DNA of 64,000 bases, from NCBI RefSeq assembly GCF_013373795.3, contig NZ_CP088022.1, positions 1,860,001 to 1,924,000 of the forward strand, written 5' to 3'. This document shows, in pieces, positions 50,221 through 58,034 of the stretch. The notes beneath the pieces are model-generated. The model did not search any database. It was not told the origin of the DNA and saw only the letters and a program-made list of their open reading frames with translations. Made by a program: the position numbers and the translations under genes. This stretch comes from Bradyrhizobium quebecense (GTDB lineage: Bacteria > Pseudomonadota > Alphaproteobacteria > Rhizobiales > Xanthobacteraceae). Every line of letters starts with the position of its first letter. Positions within the stretch are counted from its first letter, which is position 1.

Positions 50221-50477
50221 TCCGACTCTTGCCGATCCTGGCCTTGTTGTTCATCCCGACGATATCAGAACGTATTCACGTTGAGGCGCGGCGCGGCGCC
50301 GCGCGACCGCCGCAGGCCGCGCGACAGACTGTACACTTGGGACCACGGACGAGGGCCGTGGGCGGGCGATTTCGGCGCCGTTTTTGGGTGATCGCGCCGC
50401 GGCCTGCCATGGCAAAGTTCAAGTGGCGCATTTATCTTTGCTGACAGCGCTGGGAGAACGACCGAAGGGCCATTTCC

Positions 50478-51305
50478 ATGAATATGTCAGGCAAGACGGT
50501 GCTAATCACCGGTTCCACCGATGGCGTCGGCCGCTACGTTGCGATGAAGCTGGCATCTGCCGGCGCCCGGGTCCTGATCCATGGCCGCGATACCAAGCGG
50601 GCGCAGACCCTGGCCGACGAGATCAAGCGGGTCTCCGGCCGCGAGCCGATGTTCTATCAGGCCGATCTGTCCTCGCTTGCCGAGGTCCGCGAGTTCGCCC
50701 AGCTGGTGCTCGACGATCAGGAGCGCCTCGATGTTCTGGTCAGCAATGCCGGCATCGGGTCGCAGAACGACGGGCCGGCGCGGCAGACCAGCAAGGACGG
50801 CCACGAGCTGCGCTTTGCGGTGAACTATCTCGCCGGCTTCCTGCTCGCACATCTGCTGCTGCCGCGGCTCAAGGCGAGCACGCCGGCGCGCATCGTCAAT
50901 GTCGCGTCGCTCGGCCAGCACCCGATCGACTTCGCCGACGTGATGATCACGAAGAACTACAGCGGCGCGCGCGCCTATGCGCAGAGCAAGCTGTCGCAGA
51001 TCATGTTCACCATCGACCTCGCCGCAGAGCTCGAAGGCTCCGGCGTGACCGTCAATTCTCTGCATCCGGCGACCTACATGAACACCACGATGGTGCGCGC
51101 CAGCGGCGCGACGCCGATCTCGACCGTCGAGCAAGGCGGCGACGCCATCCTGCGTCTGGTCCAGGACGACGACGTCGCCGGCCGGAGCGGGCTGTTCTTC
51201 GACGGCAAGCGCGAGGCGCGTGCCCATGCGCAAGCCTACGACGCCGAGGCGCGCAAGCGGCTCAAGGCGTTGAGCCTTGCGCTCACCGGGCTGCGGATTT
51301 CCTGA
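50478..51305 (+). CDS. Short-chain dehydrogenase/reductase (retinol-dehydrogenase-like)
   Basis: 275 residues from ATG 50478. The NADP motif TGSTDGVGRYVAMKLA, SNAG (VLVSNAGIG), the catalytic Ser (VNVASLG) and YAQSK (Tyr and Lys) are all present. The text RIVNVASLGQHPIDFADVMI resembles the WWOX/retinol dehydrogenase branch of SDRs, whose members reduce or oxidise hydrophobic alcohols or aldehydes. It overlaps the 3' end of the convergent MocR gene by 23 bases (51283-51305). Confidence 0.88.
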   Translation: MNMSGKTVLITGSTDGVGRYVAMKLASAGARVLIHGRDTKRAQTLADEIKRVSGREPMFYQADLSSLAEVREFAQLVLDDQERLDVLVSNAGIGSQNDGPARQTSKDGHELRFAVNYLAGFLLAHLLLPRLKASTPARIVNVASLGQHPIDFADVMITKNYSGARAYAQSKLSQIMFTIDLAAELEGSGVTVNSLHPATYMNTTMVRASGATPISTVEQGGDAILRLVQDDDVAGRSGLFFDGKREARAHAQAYDAEARKRLKALSLALTGLRIS

Positions 51306-52719
51306 CGCGGCGCGTGCGACCTTGGGCACGGATCGCCTCGAACAGACGCTTGCAGGCGGCCTGAACGCCGCGATCGGGCACGGTTGCGATGCCGAGCAGC
51401 AAGCCGGGCTGCGCCCGCTTCGGTGAGAGATACCAGGGCGAGAGCGGGGCGGGTGCCAGCCCACGCGCCAGCACCTGCCGCGCGATCGCGACATCGTCGG
51501 CCTTGTCGGGCAGCGTCAGCATGACCGCGAGGCCGGCAACCCGCGCGTCGTTGCTCCACGGCCGCAGCGCGGCCGTCAACGCGCCGCGACGCTCGCTATA
51601 GGCCCGCTTGGTCCGCCGGAGGTGGCGGATGTAGTGGCCGTCGCGCATGAACTCCGCGGTGGAAAGCTGCACGGCCGGTCCGGGAGCAGGGGCAAGGCAT
51701 GTCGCGACATCGGCGAACTGCGTTGCCAATTGCTCGGGCGCAACCAGGAAGCCGAGCCGAAGCGTCGGCGAGATCGTCTTGCTGAAGGAGCCGAGGTGGA
51801 TCACGCGGCCGGCGCGGTCGAGCGAGGCCAGCGCGGGCGCGGCGCGGCCATCGAGCTGCAACTCGCCGAGATAGTCGTCCTCGATGATCCAGGCGCCGGT
51901 TTGCGCGGCCCAATCGAGCAGTTGCGCGCGACGCTGGGCTGACAGCGGCGGGCCGAGCGGCGCCTGCTGTCCCGGCGTCACGACCGCGAGCGCCGCGTCG
52001 GGGGCGTGCTTGAGGCCGTACTCGACATCGATACCGTCGCCGACGACAGGGATCGGGACCAGCTCCAGCCGGGCGAGCTCGAGCCCCTTTCGGGTCAATG
52101 GAAATCCCGGATCTTCCATCCATGCGCGGCGGCCTTCTAGGCCGAGCACGCGCAGCGCGAGGCCGAGGCCGCCGGTGAAGCCTGAGGTGATGACGATCTG
52201 CGCAGGCGAGCATTCAAGCCCGCGCGCGATCGCGAGGTGCGCCGCGATCTCCCGCCGCAGTTCGAGCTCGCCGCGCGGATCGATGGTGCGGGTTACCGCG
52301 CTCAATTCCGCCCGAACGGCGCGGGCGCGGATTCGGGCCAGCAGCTTTGCGGGGAGAGCGTCCTGCGCAGGGACGCCCATCCGGAAGTGTCCTTGGCCGC
52401 TGAGGTCATGAAACATCTCCACGACCGAGCCGGGAGCGATCGGCGCATCGGGTTTTGCAGTCTTCCTCGGCCGCCTGGCGACGGTGGTGCCGTTCGCCTT
52501 CGACGACACGATGTGCTGGGCATCAGCCAGTTTGTCGTAGGCTGCCCGCACGGTGCCGCGCGCGACGCCGAGCTGCGCGGCGAGGTCGAGCCATGACGGC
52601 AGCCGGGCGCCCGGCACCAGCACGCCATTGTCGATCGCCGCCGCAATCGCCTTGCGGATCTGCTCGGAGAGCGGCGTCCTGGCCGAGCGGTCGAGCGCGA
52701 TGGGGAGCGGGGTGGGCAT
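51283..52719 (-). CDS. MocR-type transcriptional regulator (GntR HTH fused to aminotransferase fold)
   Basis: 478 residues from ATG 52719. The N-terminus is a GntR winged HTH (LSEQIRKAIAAAIDNGVLVP, RLPSWLDLAAQLGVARGTVR). After a linker, residues from about 115 form a PLP-dependent class I aminotransferase domain, with the PLP-binding Lys in HLGSFSKTISPTLR and the Asp in EDDYLGEL. MocR proteins sense amines, pyridoxal or amino acids rather than catalyse. It is divergent from a cupin-AhpD pair, the probable target. The last 23 bases overlap the convergent SDR gene. Confidence 0.92.
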   Translation of the reverse strand: MPTPLPIALDRSARTPLSEQIRKAIAAAIDNGVLVPGARLPSWLDLAAQLGVARGTVRAAYDKLADAQHIVSSKANGTTVARRPRKTAKPDAPIAPGSVVEMFHDLSGQGHFRMGVPAQDALPAKLLARIRARAVRAELSAVTRTIDPRGELELRREIAAHLAIARGLECSPAQIVITSGFTGGLGLALRVLGLEGRRAWMEDPGFPLTRKGLELARLELVPIPVVGDGIDVEYGLKHAPDAALAVVTPGQQAPLGPPLSAQRRAQLLDWAAQTGAWIIEDDYLGELQLDGRAAPALASLDRAGRVIHLGSFSKTISPTLRLGFLVAPEQLATQFADVATCLAPAPGPAVQLSTAEFMRDGHYIRHLRRTKRAYSERRGALTAALRPWSNDARVAGLAVMLTLPDKADDVAIARQVLARGLAPAPLSPWYLSPKRAQPGLLLGIATVPDRGVQAACKRLFEAIRAQGRTRRVRKSAAR

Positions 52720-52730
52720 GGCCCGTGGTA

Positions 52731-52754
52731 CACCAATTCAATTCATTCTTGGTG
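52731..52754. promoter_or_regulatory. Inverted repeat CACCAA-N12-TTGGTG, candidate MocR operator
   Basis: In the 88-base gap between mocR and the cupin gene, CACCAA (52731-52736) and TTGGTG (52749-52754) are exactly complementary at a distance suiting a dimer. It overlaps the likely -10/-35 zone of both divergent genes. It was picked by symmetry only. Confidence 0.4.
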
Positions 52755-52807
52755 CTTCTTTTCAGGCTCGCGCGCCCGCATTGATCCGACAGCAATGGAG
52801 GCACGAG

Positions 52808-53215
52808 ATGAAGACCTTTTGGATGACGCTGCTGGCCTGCGCCGCGCTTGCGACGCCGGCAAAAGCGCAATCGGTGACGCCGAAGTTCGAGCACGCCATC
52901 ACCAACATTCCCGGCAAGTCGCTGATCGCGGTCGAGGTCAACTTCCCGCCGGGCGAGCCGTCGGCGCCGCACCATCACGCCAAGTCGGCGTTTCTCTATG
53001 TCCACGTGCTCCAGGGCGCGATCGAGAGCCAGCTGGAGGGCGAGGCCGCGCATACCTACCGGGCCGGGGACAGCTTCTTCGAGCCGCCGGGCGCGCATCA
53101 CGTGCTGGGGCGAAATGCCAGCGCAACCGAGCCGGCGAAGCTGCTTGCGGTGTTCGTCGTTGACAGCAACGACAAGGCTCTGACCGTCTTCGACAAGGAA
53201 GGACACAAGCCGTGA
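52808..53215 (+). CDS. Exported cupin-domain protein
   Basis: 135 residues from ATG 52808 with GGAGG six bases upstream. Residues 1-20 (MKTFWMTLLACAALATPAKA) form a signal peptide. The cupin has motif one PSAPHHHAKSAFLYVHVLQG (three His plus a possible Glu/Asp) and motif two FFEPPGAHHVLG. It is probably a periplasmic metal-binding cupin. The stop overlaps the start of the AhpD-like gene (GTGA), so the two are translationally coupled. They form an operon opposite a MocR regulator, which suggests a role linked to amino or oxidised compounds. Confidence 0.88.
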   Translation: MKTFWMTLLACAALATPAKAQSVTPKFEHAITNIPGKSLIAVEVNFPPGEPSAPHHHAKSAFLYVHVLQGAIESQLEGEAAHTYRAGDSFFEPPGAHHVLGRNASATEPAKLLAVFVVDSNDKALTVFDKEGHKP

Positions 53216-53679
53216 GCATGCGGATCGATTACAATAAGGTCGCGCCCGCCGGCATCAAGGCGCTCGGTGGCGTCTATGGCTACCTCACACAATGCGGCCT
53301 CCCGGCGACGCTGATCGAACTCGTCTATCTGCGCATCTCGCAGATCAACGGCTGTGCCTATTGCCTCGACATGCATACGCGCAGCTTGCGGAAAACGGGC
53401 GTTGCGATCGAGAAGCTGGCGCTGCTCCAGGTCTGGCGCGAGGCGGAGGTTCTGTTCGACGCCGAGGAACGCGCGGCGCTGGCCTGGGCCGAAACCGTCA
53501 CCCGTGTGGCGGAGACAGCGATCGCGGACGAAGATTATCGGGCTGCTCGGGCCACCTTCAGCGAGAAGCAGCTGGTCGACCTGACCATCGCGATCGGCTT
53601 GATGAACACCTACAACCGGATGGCAATCGGCTTCCGCAACCCGCCGCAGGCCGTGCGCGAGCATTCCGCCGCGGCGTGA
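53212..53679 (+). CDS. Carboxymuconolactone decarboxylase family protein (AhpD-like alkylhydroperoxidase)
   Basis: 155 residues from GTG 53212, overlapping the cupin stop; ATG 53218 is an alternative. The CMD fold carries the redox pair in INGCAYCLDMHTRSLRK (CxxC with following His), as in AhpD and the peroxidase-related subgroup. Catalytic Glu and His flank it (EEAALA-type segment ERAALAWAETVT). It probably reduces peroxides or acts as a small thiol-dependent enzyme in the cytosol. It is the second gene of the MocR-facing operon and the last gene before the foreign island. Confidence 0.9.
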   Translation: MSMRIDYNKVAPAGIKALGGVYGYLTQCGLPATLIELVYLRISQINGCAYCLDMHTRSLRKTGVAIEKLALLQVWREAEVLFDAEERAALAWAETVTRVAETAIADEDYRAARATFSEKQLVDLTIAIGLMNTYNRMAIGFRNPPQAVREHSAAA

Positions 53680-53682
53680 TCT

Positions 53683-53790
53683 TGTAGGGTGGGTTAGCCG
53701 CCCACGAGTGCGGTCGTTCGACAAGCAATGGCGCAAGGCGTAACCCACCATTTATGTCGCACACAGATGGTGGGTTACGCTTCGCGAATC
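53683..53790. repeat. Palindromic repeat, GTAGGGTGGGTTAG...CGTAACCCACC type
   Basis: A perfect 13-base stem GCGTAACCCACCA (53738-53750) and TGGTGGGTTACGC (53768-53780) is preceded by GTAGGGTGGGTTAG. It is the same family as the 29264 element. It marks the end of the AhpD transcript and lies just before the mobile element. Confidence 0.7.
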
Positions 53791-53905
53791 CTGTCAATCG
53801 CTATTTTTGCCTGAACTGTCAATCACATAGCGAAACGCCCCGCCGGACCAGCTAATGCCGCGCTAACAAAGTCGCGCGGAGGTGTCGCCTGTCTTATGCT
53901 GTGCC

Positions 53906-54247
53906 ATGGCACGCCGCAAACCAAGAGTGCAACACACGGCAGACAATGACGCGGTTATGGCGCTAATCGCTCAGGAAATGCTGATCGACCCAAACACCAA
54001 CCCCACGCCCGAAATGTGGCGCACGATGCTTGAACGGTTTCTGGAACTCCTGGAACAGGAGAGCGCACGACTGCCAGCGCATCGGCCAAAAACCGATCAT
54101 ACTGGCTCGTTGGTCACGCTGCTCATCGAGAAGGGCTGGTCGCAGGCCGATGCGCGGCAGCGCGTCGCAAAAATTTCTCGCAAATCCGTTGCCACCGTCG
54201 CACGCTCTCACAACCGCCATCGGTCATCGGACAAAAGCAGGCGATAG
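53906..54247 (+). CDS. Hypothetical island protein, basic
   Basis: 113 residues from ATG 53906 (MARRKPRVQHTADNDAVMAL). Helical throughout, with an acidic/aliphatic core (EMWRTMLERFLELLEQESAR) and a basic tail ending in SRR. Residues about 70-95 (LIEKGWSQADARQRVAKISRKS) could be a helix-turn-helix-like segment. No family recognised. It is the first gene of the foreign island, and GTCC/GGAC palindromes lie after it. Confidence 0.6.
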   Translation: MARRKPRVQHTADNDAVMALIAQEMLIDPNTNPTPEMWRTMLERFLELLEQESARLPAHRPKTDHTGSLVTLLIEKGWSQADARQRVAKISRKSVATVARSHNRHRSSDKSRR

Positions 54248-54250
54248 TTT

Positions 54251-54276
54251 TGTCCTATGGGACAGAACTAGGTCCC
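54251..54276 (+). promoter_or_regulatory. Candidate operator upstream of the alpA-like gene (GTCC...GGAC site)
   Basis: TGTCCTATGGGACA (arms of five bases) is followed by GGTCCC (54271-54276). The reverse complement of part of it, GTCCCATAG, also occurs in the cluster of palindromes at 60164-60198. It sits about 90 bases before the alpA-like start. Shared motifs within the same island suggest one regulator. Confidence 0.4.
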
Positions 54277-54345
54277 TACTTCTGCCAATTATCATTTTCT
54301 GTTCATGCGTGATCAATCTGACGCTTCCAATTTCGGAGCGTCGCA

Positions 54346-54654
54346 ATGCCACCCATCCCGGTCGAACAACTCTCGCCGTATCCCAATAACGAAGTCACGA
54401 CACAAGTCGAGAATAAGCTGCGCTCGAAAGTGCGTACTCCGCATCAGCCGCGCGCACCGCCGCAAGCCGTTCCAGATTGCATTCTTCGTGAGCGAAACGT
54501 TCGTGAGCGCGTCGGCCTGAGCCACTCGACGATCTGGCGTAAAATCCGCAGCGGCGAGTTTCCTGCGCCGGTCCGGCTCGGACCTCAAAGCGTCGGCTGG
54601 ATCGAGCGCGAAGTTGATGGTTGGATCGCCGAGCGTGTGGCGCAGCGTGCATAG
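54346..54654 (+). CDS. AlpA-like phage regulator/excisionase
   Basis: 102 residues from ATG 54346. The first 45 residues are Pro/Gln-rich. The second half is an AlpA/MerR-like winged HTH: RERNVRERVGLSHSTIWRKIRSGEFPAPVRLGPQSVGWIEREVDGWIAERV in pieces (HTH GLSHSTIWRKI, wing VRLGPQSVGW). AlpA proteins of prophages and satellites activate excision or early genes. No integrase is visible for it to serve. A strong terminator follows at 54662. Confidence 0.88.
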   Translation: MPPIPVEQLSPYPNNEVTTQVENKLRSKVRTPHQPRAPPQAVPDCILRERNVRERVGLSHSTIWRKIRSGEFPAPVRLGPQSVGWIEREVDGWIAERVAQRA

Positions 54655-54661
54655 ACGTTTA

Positions 54662-54688
54662 AAGGGCGCTCCGAGAGCGCCCTTTTTT
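54662..54688 (+). terminator. Rho-independent terminator after the alpA-like gene
   Basis: AAGGGCGCT pairs perfectly with AGCGCCCTT around CCGAG, followed by TTTTTT. It is a textbook hairpin, separating the regulator from the genes that follow. Confidence 0.9.
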
Positions 54689-54742
54689 GCGGCCGTTACC
54701 AGCGGCCGGATGAAACCCCAAAGCAGGTAGGAGTTCGATCTG

Positions 54743-55156
54743 ATGATAGCGCCTAACACCCAGCCAGTACAAGCCAGCGCCCAGCTTTATGGTGCTAGCA
54801 CCATAACCGCACAGCCCGACCCCAACAGACCCGAGTTCAATGAACGCAAGACCCGGCTTAACCGCGAGCTACGCAGCCACTTCCACAATGAGAGAGATAC
54901 CTACGCAGCGGAGGAGTTGATCGCCGAATTAGCCGCGGCATTTCTTCGCTCTGAGTTCAACATCGACGGTGATCTACGGCACGCCGGTTTCATCGCGTTG
55001 TGGATTGCACTCTTGCAGCGAGACCCACGGGCAATCTTCACCCCGAGCGGAGGAGCCAAAGCGGCGGTGGATCATCTACGCCAACTAGCTCTGGCGGAGA
55101 CGGAAGAAAACGGCAACGGGCGCGCCGCAGAAGTCACCACGCCGGCGGAGGTATAG
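54743..55156 (+). CDS. Stand-alone ArdC-like C-terminal (zincin-like) domain protein
   Basis: 137 residues from ATG 54743. Residues about 45-115 (TYAAEELIAELAAAFLRSEF, then HAGFIALWIALLQRDPRAIF) match the C-terminal part of ArdC-type antirestriction proteins, where YAxEELxAE lies in the metallopeptidase-like domain and HAAYIASWLKxLKxDxRAIF is the typical continuation. The DNA-binding N-terminal domain and the HExxH-type residues of ArdC are missing. It may be a remnant or a domain working alone. Family assignment is from memory of the pattern. Confidence 0.6.
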   Translation: MIAPNTQPVQASAQLYGASTITAQPDPNRPEFNERKTRLNRELRSHFHNERDTYAAEELIAELAAAFLRSEFNIDGDLRHAGFIALWIALLQRDPRAIFTPSGGAKAAVDHLRQLALAETEENGNGRAAEVTTPAEV

Positions 55157-55159
55157 GCT

Positions 55160-55819
55160 ATGACGAAGAGAACGAAACCAACGGCCGCTGACTTGCCAGA
55201 TGGCAATGTCGTTCCAATCAATATTCCGAAGCCAATCGGCTTTCTGGAAAAGTTCAAGTCGAAGAAAGCGCCAACCATCGGGGGCGTCGAGAGTTTTCCG
55301 ACCGCGTTACCACACCACAAAATCGCCGACGCCAATGATTTCGTGCGCCTGCATCCCAATGAAGACGACTATTGGACACCTGAACTCTGTTTCACGTCGG
55401 TGCCAATCAAGGGAGAGAAGCGCGACATGCTGCATGTAATCGATGAGGAGATAGCGATGCGCTATCTCCCGGCCAAGAAGATCTTGCGCTATCGCTTGGC
55501 ACTGGCAACAAAGCCGCATGACGCGTTCTTTCTTTGTCACGTCCCGACTCAGAACCTGGATAATACGTGGAACAGCACCACACTGATTGCCTGTGAGAAA
55601 GCAAAGCGATTTTGGGTTCAGGCGGCGTCACGCAAGGCCGAAGGTGTTGAAGGTTACAAAATCGACTATGCGCGAGACGTTGATGCATTCCCGGAACCGA
55701 ATTGGCCGACACGATCTCTCGAAGAATTGCTGGCTGTCACGTTTCACGACTGCCAGATCGAGGCCGACAATCATCCGGCGCTGTTACGGTTGATCGGTGC
55801 CAAGCAATCGATCTCATGA
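55160..55819 (+). CDS. Hypothetical island protein upstream of the DNA polymerase
   Basis: 219 residues from ATG 55160, three bases after the ArdC-like stop. It is a globular, mixed alpha/beta protein with Trp, His and Tyr spread through (PNEDDYWTPELCFTSVPI, YLPAKKILRYRLALATKP, CHVPTQNLDNTW). No recognised domain. Its stop overlaps the polymerase start (ATGA, 55816-55819), which implies coupling and a joint role, perhaps a replication accessory factor. That role is inference. Confidence 0.7.
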   Translation: MTKRTKPTAADLPDGNVVPINIPKPIGFLEKFKSKKAPTIGGVESFPTALPHHKIADANDFVRLHPNEDDYWTPELCFTSVPIKGEKRDMLHVIDEEIAMRYLPAKKILRYRLALATKPHDAFFLCHVPTQNLDNTWNSTTLIACEKAKRFWVQAASRKAEGVEGYKIDYARDVDAFPEPNWPTRSLEELLAVTFHDCQIEADNHPALLRLIGAKQSIS

Positions 55820-57633
55820 CCCGGCAGCAGAATTTCCGCCACGTCGTCGTCGTTGACTTCGAGTATGAAGTTAGCGACGGCGACCTCCCCGTAGTGTTGT
55901 GCATGGTCGCGCATGTGCTCGATCAAAATCTTGGCCACGTCCGCACCATTCGAACATGGCGCGGCGATTTCAGCATGACACCGCCGTTTAATATCGGACC
56001 CGATACGTTGGTGGTCGGCTACAGCTTGTGGGCCGAGATGACTTGTTTCCTGACCCTCGGCTGGCAATTTCCCGTTCACCTCTTCGATTTACATACGGCT
56101 TATCTCGCCGTCAGCAATATTCTGCTCACCTACAATCCGGAGGAGGTGCGCAAGAAGCCGCGAAAGCGATTATCCGACGCCTGCCGCGCCTATGGCGTCG
56201 AGGGTTGGGAACAGATCGACAAGGGAACCATTGCCAGAGACATCGGGGAGGGCCGCTGGTGGCTGCATGGTCGTGAAGCTTGTTTGCAGTACTGTGAAGA
56301 AGACGTCCGGATGTCGACATTACTGTTGTATCGGCAATTGTCGGGATGGTGCCGATTTGATCCGGTTGACGCCGAGCGCATCTTGCATTGGTCGACGTAT
56401 TCCGCCAAGGCAATCGCCCGCATCCAGGCCCGTGGCATGCCGATTGACGTGGCGTTATGGAATCTGGTGCAGCAAAATAAGGCCGCTGTGGTTCGTGGAT
56501 TACTGCGCAAGTTCGATCCGAGCCATGGCGATGAAGAGTCTATCTACGATGACGACGGTCACTGGAGCGATTCTAGATTCGAGCAGTGGCTGGTGCGCGC
56601 CGGCATTGTCGCCTGGCCACGGTTGGAGTCCGGCAAGGTCGAGGTGAGCGGCGACGCCTTTGCACTAATGTATCCAGCTCACCCCGCACTAGAAGGTCTT
56701 CATGCGCTGCGTGATAGTCTTGGCGTTATCACACGGGCACGAATTCCAATTGGGCGCGACGGTAGGAATCGCCCGAGCCTGTTTCCATTTGGCACCGCGA
56801 CCGGTCGCAATGCGCAGGCCAAAAGCCTGTTCAACGCGCACGCCGGCATGCGGTCATTCATGGTCTTTCCGCAGGAAACAATCGCAATTTACCTCGACTG
56901 GCGAACACAAGAGGTTGGAATTGCCGCAGCGTTTTCCGGCGACAAACATCTGGCCCAGGATTACGCCGCCGGTGACATCTATCATTCGCTGGCCCTAATG
57001 TGCGGTCTCACCGACGATGCCGATGTTAAACACTGGAAGTCCGAGAACACCGGACAGCGTCAGTTGATGAAGAGTCTGCAACTCGGCGTAAGCTACGGCA
57101 TGGGTGTGAGATCGCTGGCCAAGGGCCTCAACCGTCACCCGCTGATTGCCAGCGAGGTAATCATTCGTCATCAGCAAAAATATCCGCGGTTTTGGGAATG
57201 GCGCGCCGAGATGGTAGAGCGGGCGATGCTTGAGCGCCAAATGTACGCGGAGTTCGACGGCTGGCCGCTACATCTCAGCACTAGCCCGAACAAACGAACG
57301 CTCTGCAATTTCCCGATGCAAAGTGGTGGTGCTTCGATGTTGCGGCTGGCGGCATGCCGTCTCTGTGATGCCGGGCTTATACCGAGCATGCTGGTTCACG
57401 ACGGCATTTTGCTCGAAGTACAAACTTCGGAACAAATCGAGCAGGCGATTGAGATCATGCGGGGCGCCGGCGCCGATGTATGCCATGGCTTGGAGATCGG
57501 TGTTGATGTCGATCAGCGCCTGGAGAACGGCGCACGGTATCGCGACAAGCGGAAGGTTGCCCAAGCAATGTGGCAAACCATGATGAATGCATTGAAGGAG
57601 ATTGGGGCAACTGACGGGCGGGAGGCACTATGA
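55816..57633 (+). CDS. Phage-type family A DNA polymerase with divergent catalytic motifs
   Basis: 605 residues from ATG 55816, overlapping the preceding stop. The N-terminal 3'-5' exonuclease-like domain has Exo I (VVDFEYE, Asp14/Glu16), an Exo II candidate (SLWAEMTCF) and Exo III (QYCEEDVR, Tyr159 and Asp163). The polymerase domain has motif A (LDWRTQEVG, Asp361 and the conserved Glu), motif B (RQLMKSLQLGVSYG, Arg415 and Lys419) and motif C (LVHDGILLE, His528-Asp529). Position 423 of the finger helix is Leu rather than Phe or Tyr, and motif C has Gly530 where Glu is usual. It lacks the 5'-3' nuclease. It would copy the island. Confidence 0.9.
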   Translation: MTRQQNFRHVVVVDFEYEVSDGDLPVVLCMVAHVLDQNLGHVRTIRTWRGDFSMTPPFNIGPDTLVVGYSLWAEMTCFLTLGWQFPVHLFDLHTAYLAVSNILLTYNPEEVRKKPRKRLSDACRAYGVEGWEQIDKGTIARDIGEGRWWLHGREACLQYCEEDVRMSTLLLYRQLSGWCRFDPVDAERILHWSTYSAKAIARIQARGMPIDVALWNLVQQNKAAVVRGLLRKFDPSHGDEESIYDDDGHWSDSRFEQWLVRAGIVAWPRLESGKVEVSGDAFALMYPAHPALEGLHALRDSLGVITRARIPIGRDGRNRPSLFPFGTATGRNAQAKSLFNAHAGMRSFMVFPQETIAIYLDWRTQEVGIAAAFSGDKHLAQDYAAGDIYHSLALMCGLTDDADVKHWKSENTGQRQLMKSLQLGVSYGMGVRSLAKGLNRHPLIASEVIIRHQQKYPRFWEWRAEMVERAMLERQMYAEFDGWPLHLSTSPNKRTLCNFPMQSGGASMLRLAACRLCDAGLIPSMLVHDGILLEVQTSEQIEQAIEIMRGAGADVCHGLEIGVDVDQRLENGARYRDKRKVAQAMWQTMMNALKEIGATDGREAL

Positions 57634-58034
57634 GCAAATATGTGGTTCGGCACGGGCGACGGATTGCCGTGGAGACACTGAAGCCGGTGCAGCCAGGGGG
57701 CGGCCTTTCGGCTGAGCGGTTCGTGAAATTGACATGGGCTCAGGTCAAGCTCCTTCACCGAGCCACTCGATTTGCCACCACCGGAAAGGTGTTTCACCTT
57801 CTGTTGTTCCGATCGTTCAAGGCTTATGCCAAGCCGTTCGCACTGGCCGCTGATGCATTCTCCAGCAACGGGATCAGCCGTCCCTCGCAATGGCGTGCGA
57901 TTCGTGAATTGGAGCGCCTTAGGTTGATATCAACAGAACCCGGCAAAGCCAAACGAGCCTTAGTGATCTCGATCTCTGCTGCAATCCAAACGGAAGCATT
58001 AGACCCTGCTAGTGCATCCAAACGGAAGCATTAG
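57630..58034 (+). CDS. Island winged-helix-like protein
   Basis: 134 residues from ATG 57630, overlapping the polymerase stop by four bases. The N-terminal 60 residues are basic (RHGRRIAVETLKPV). Residues about 85-125 (FSSNGISRPSQWRAIRELERLRLISTEPGK) read as a helix-turn-helix with a wing, like replication or plasmid regulators. The C-terminus is made by a 32-base tandem duplication (57984-58034) that places a new stop, so the original end may have differed. Coupling to the polymerase suggests a replication role. Confidence 0.65.
   Translation: MSKYVVRHGRRIAVETLKPVQPGGGLSAERFVKLTWAQVKLLHRATRFATTGKVFHLLLFRSFKAYAKPFALAADAFSSNGISRPSQWRAIRELERLRLISTEPGKAKRALVISISAAIQTEALDPASASKRKH
57984..58034 (+). 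repeat. 19-base direct repeat, 32-base period
   Basis: ATCCAAACGGAAGCATTAG occurs at 57984-58002 and again, identically, at 58016-58034. It is a partial tandem duplication of a 32-base unit. It lies in the end of the winged-helix gene and shortly before an AT-rich stretch, an arrangement also seen at replication origins. Confidence 0.75.

Noticed and set aside
53679..53905. tRNA or att site at the left edge of the island
   Set aside because: No tRNA cloverleaf was seen and I could not match a direct repeat to the sequence around 61.3 kb.
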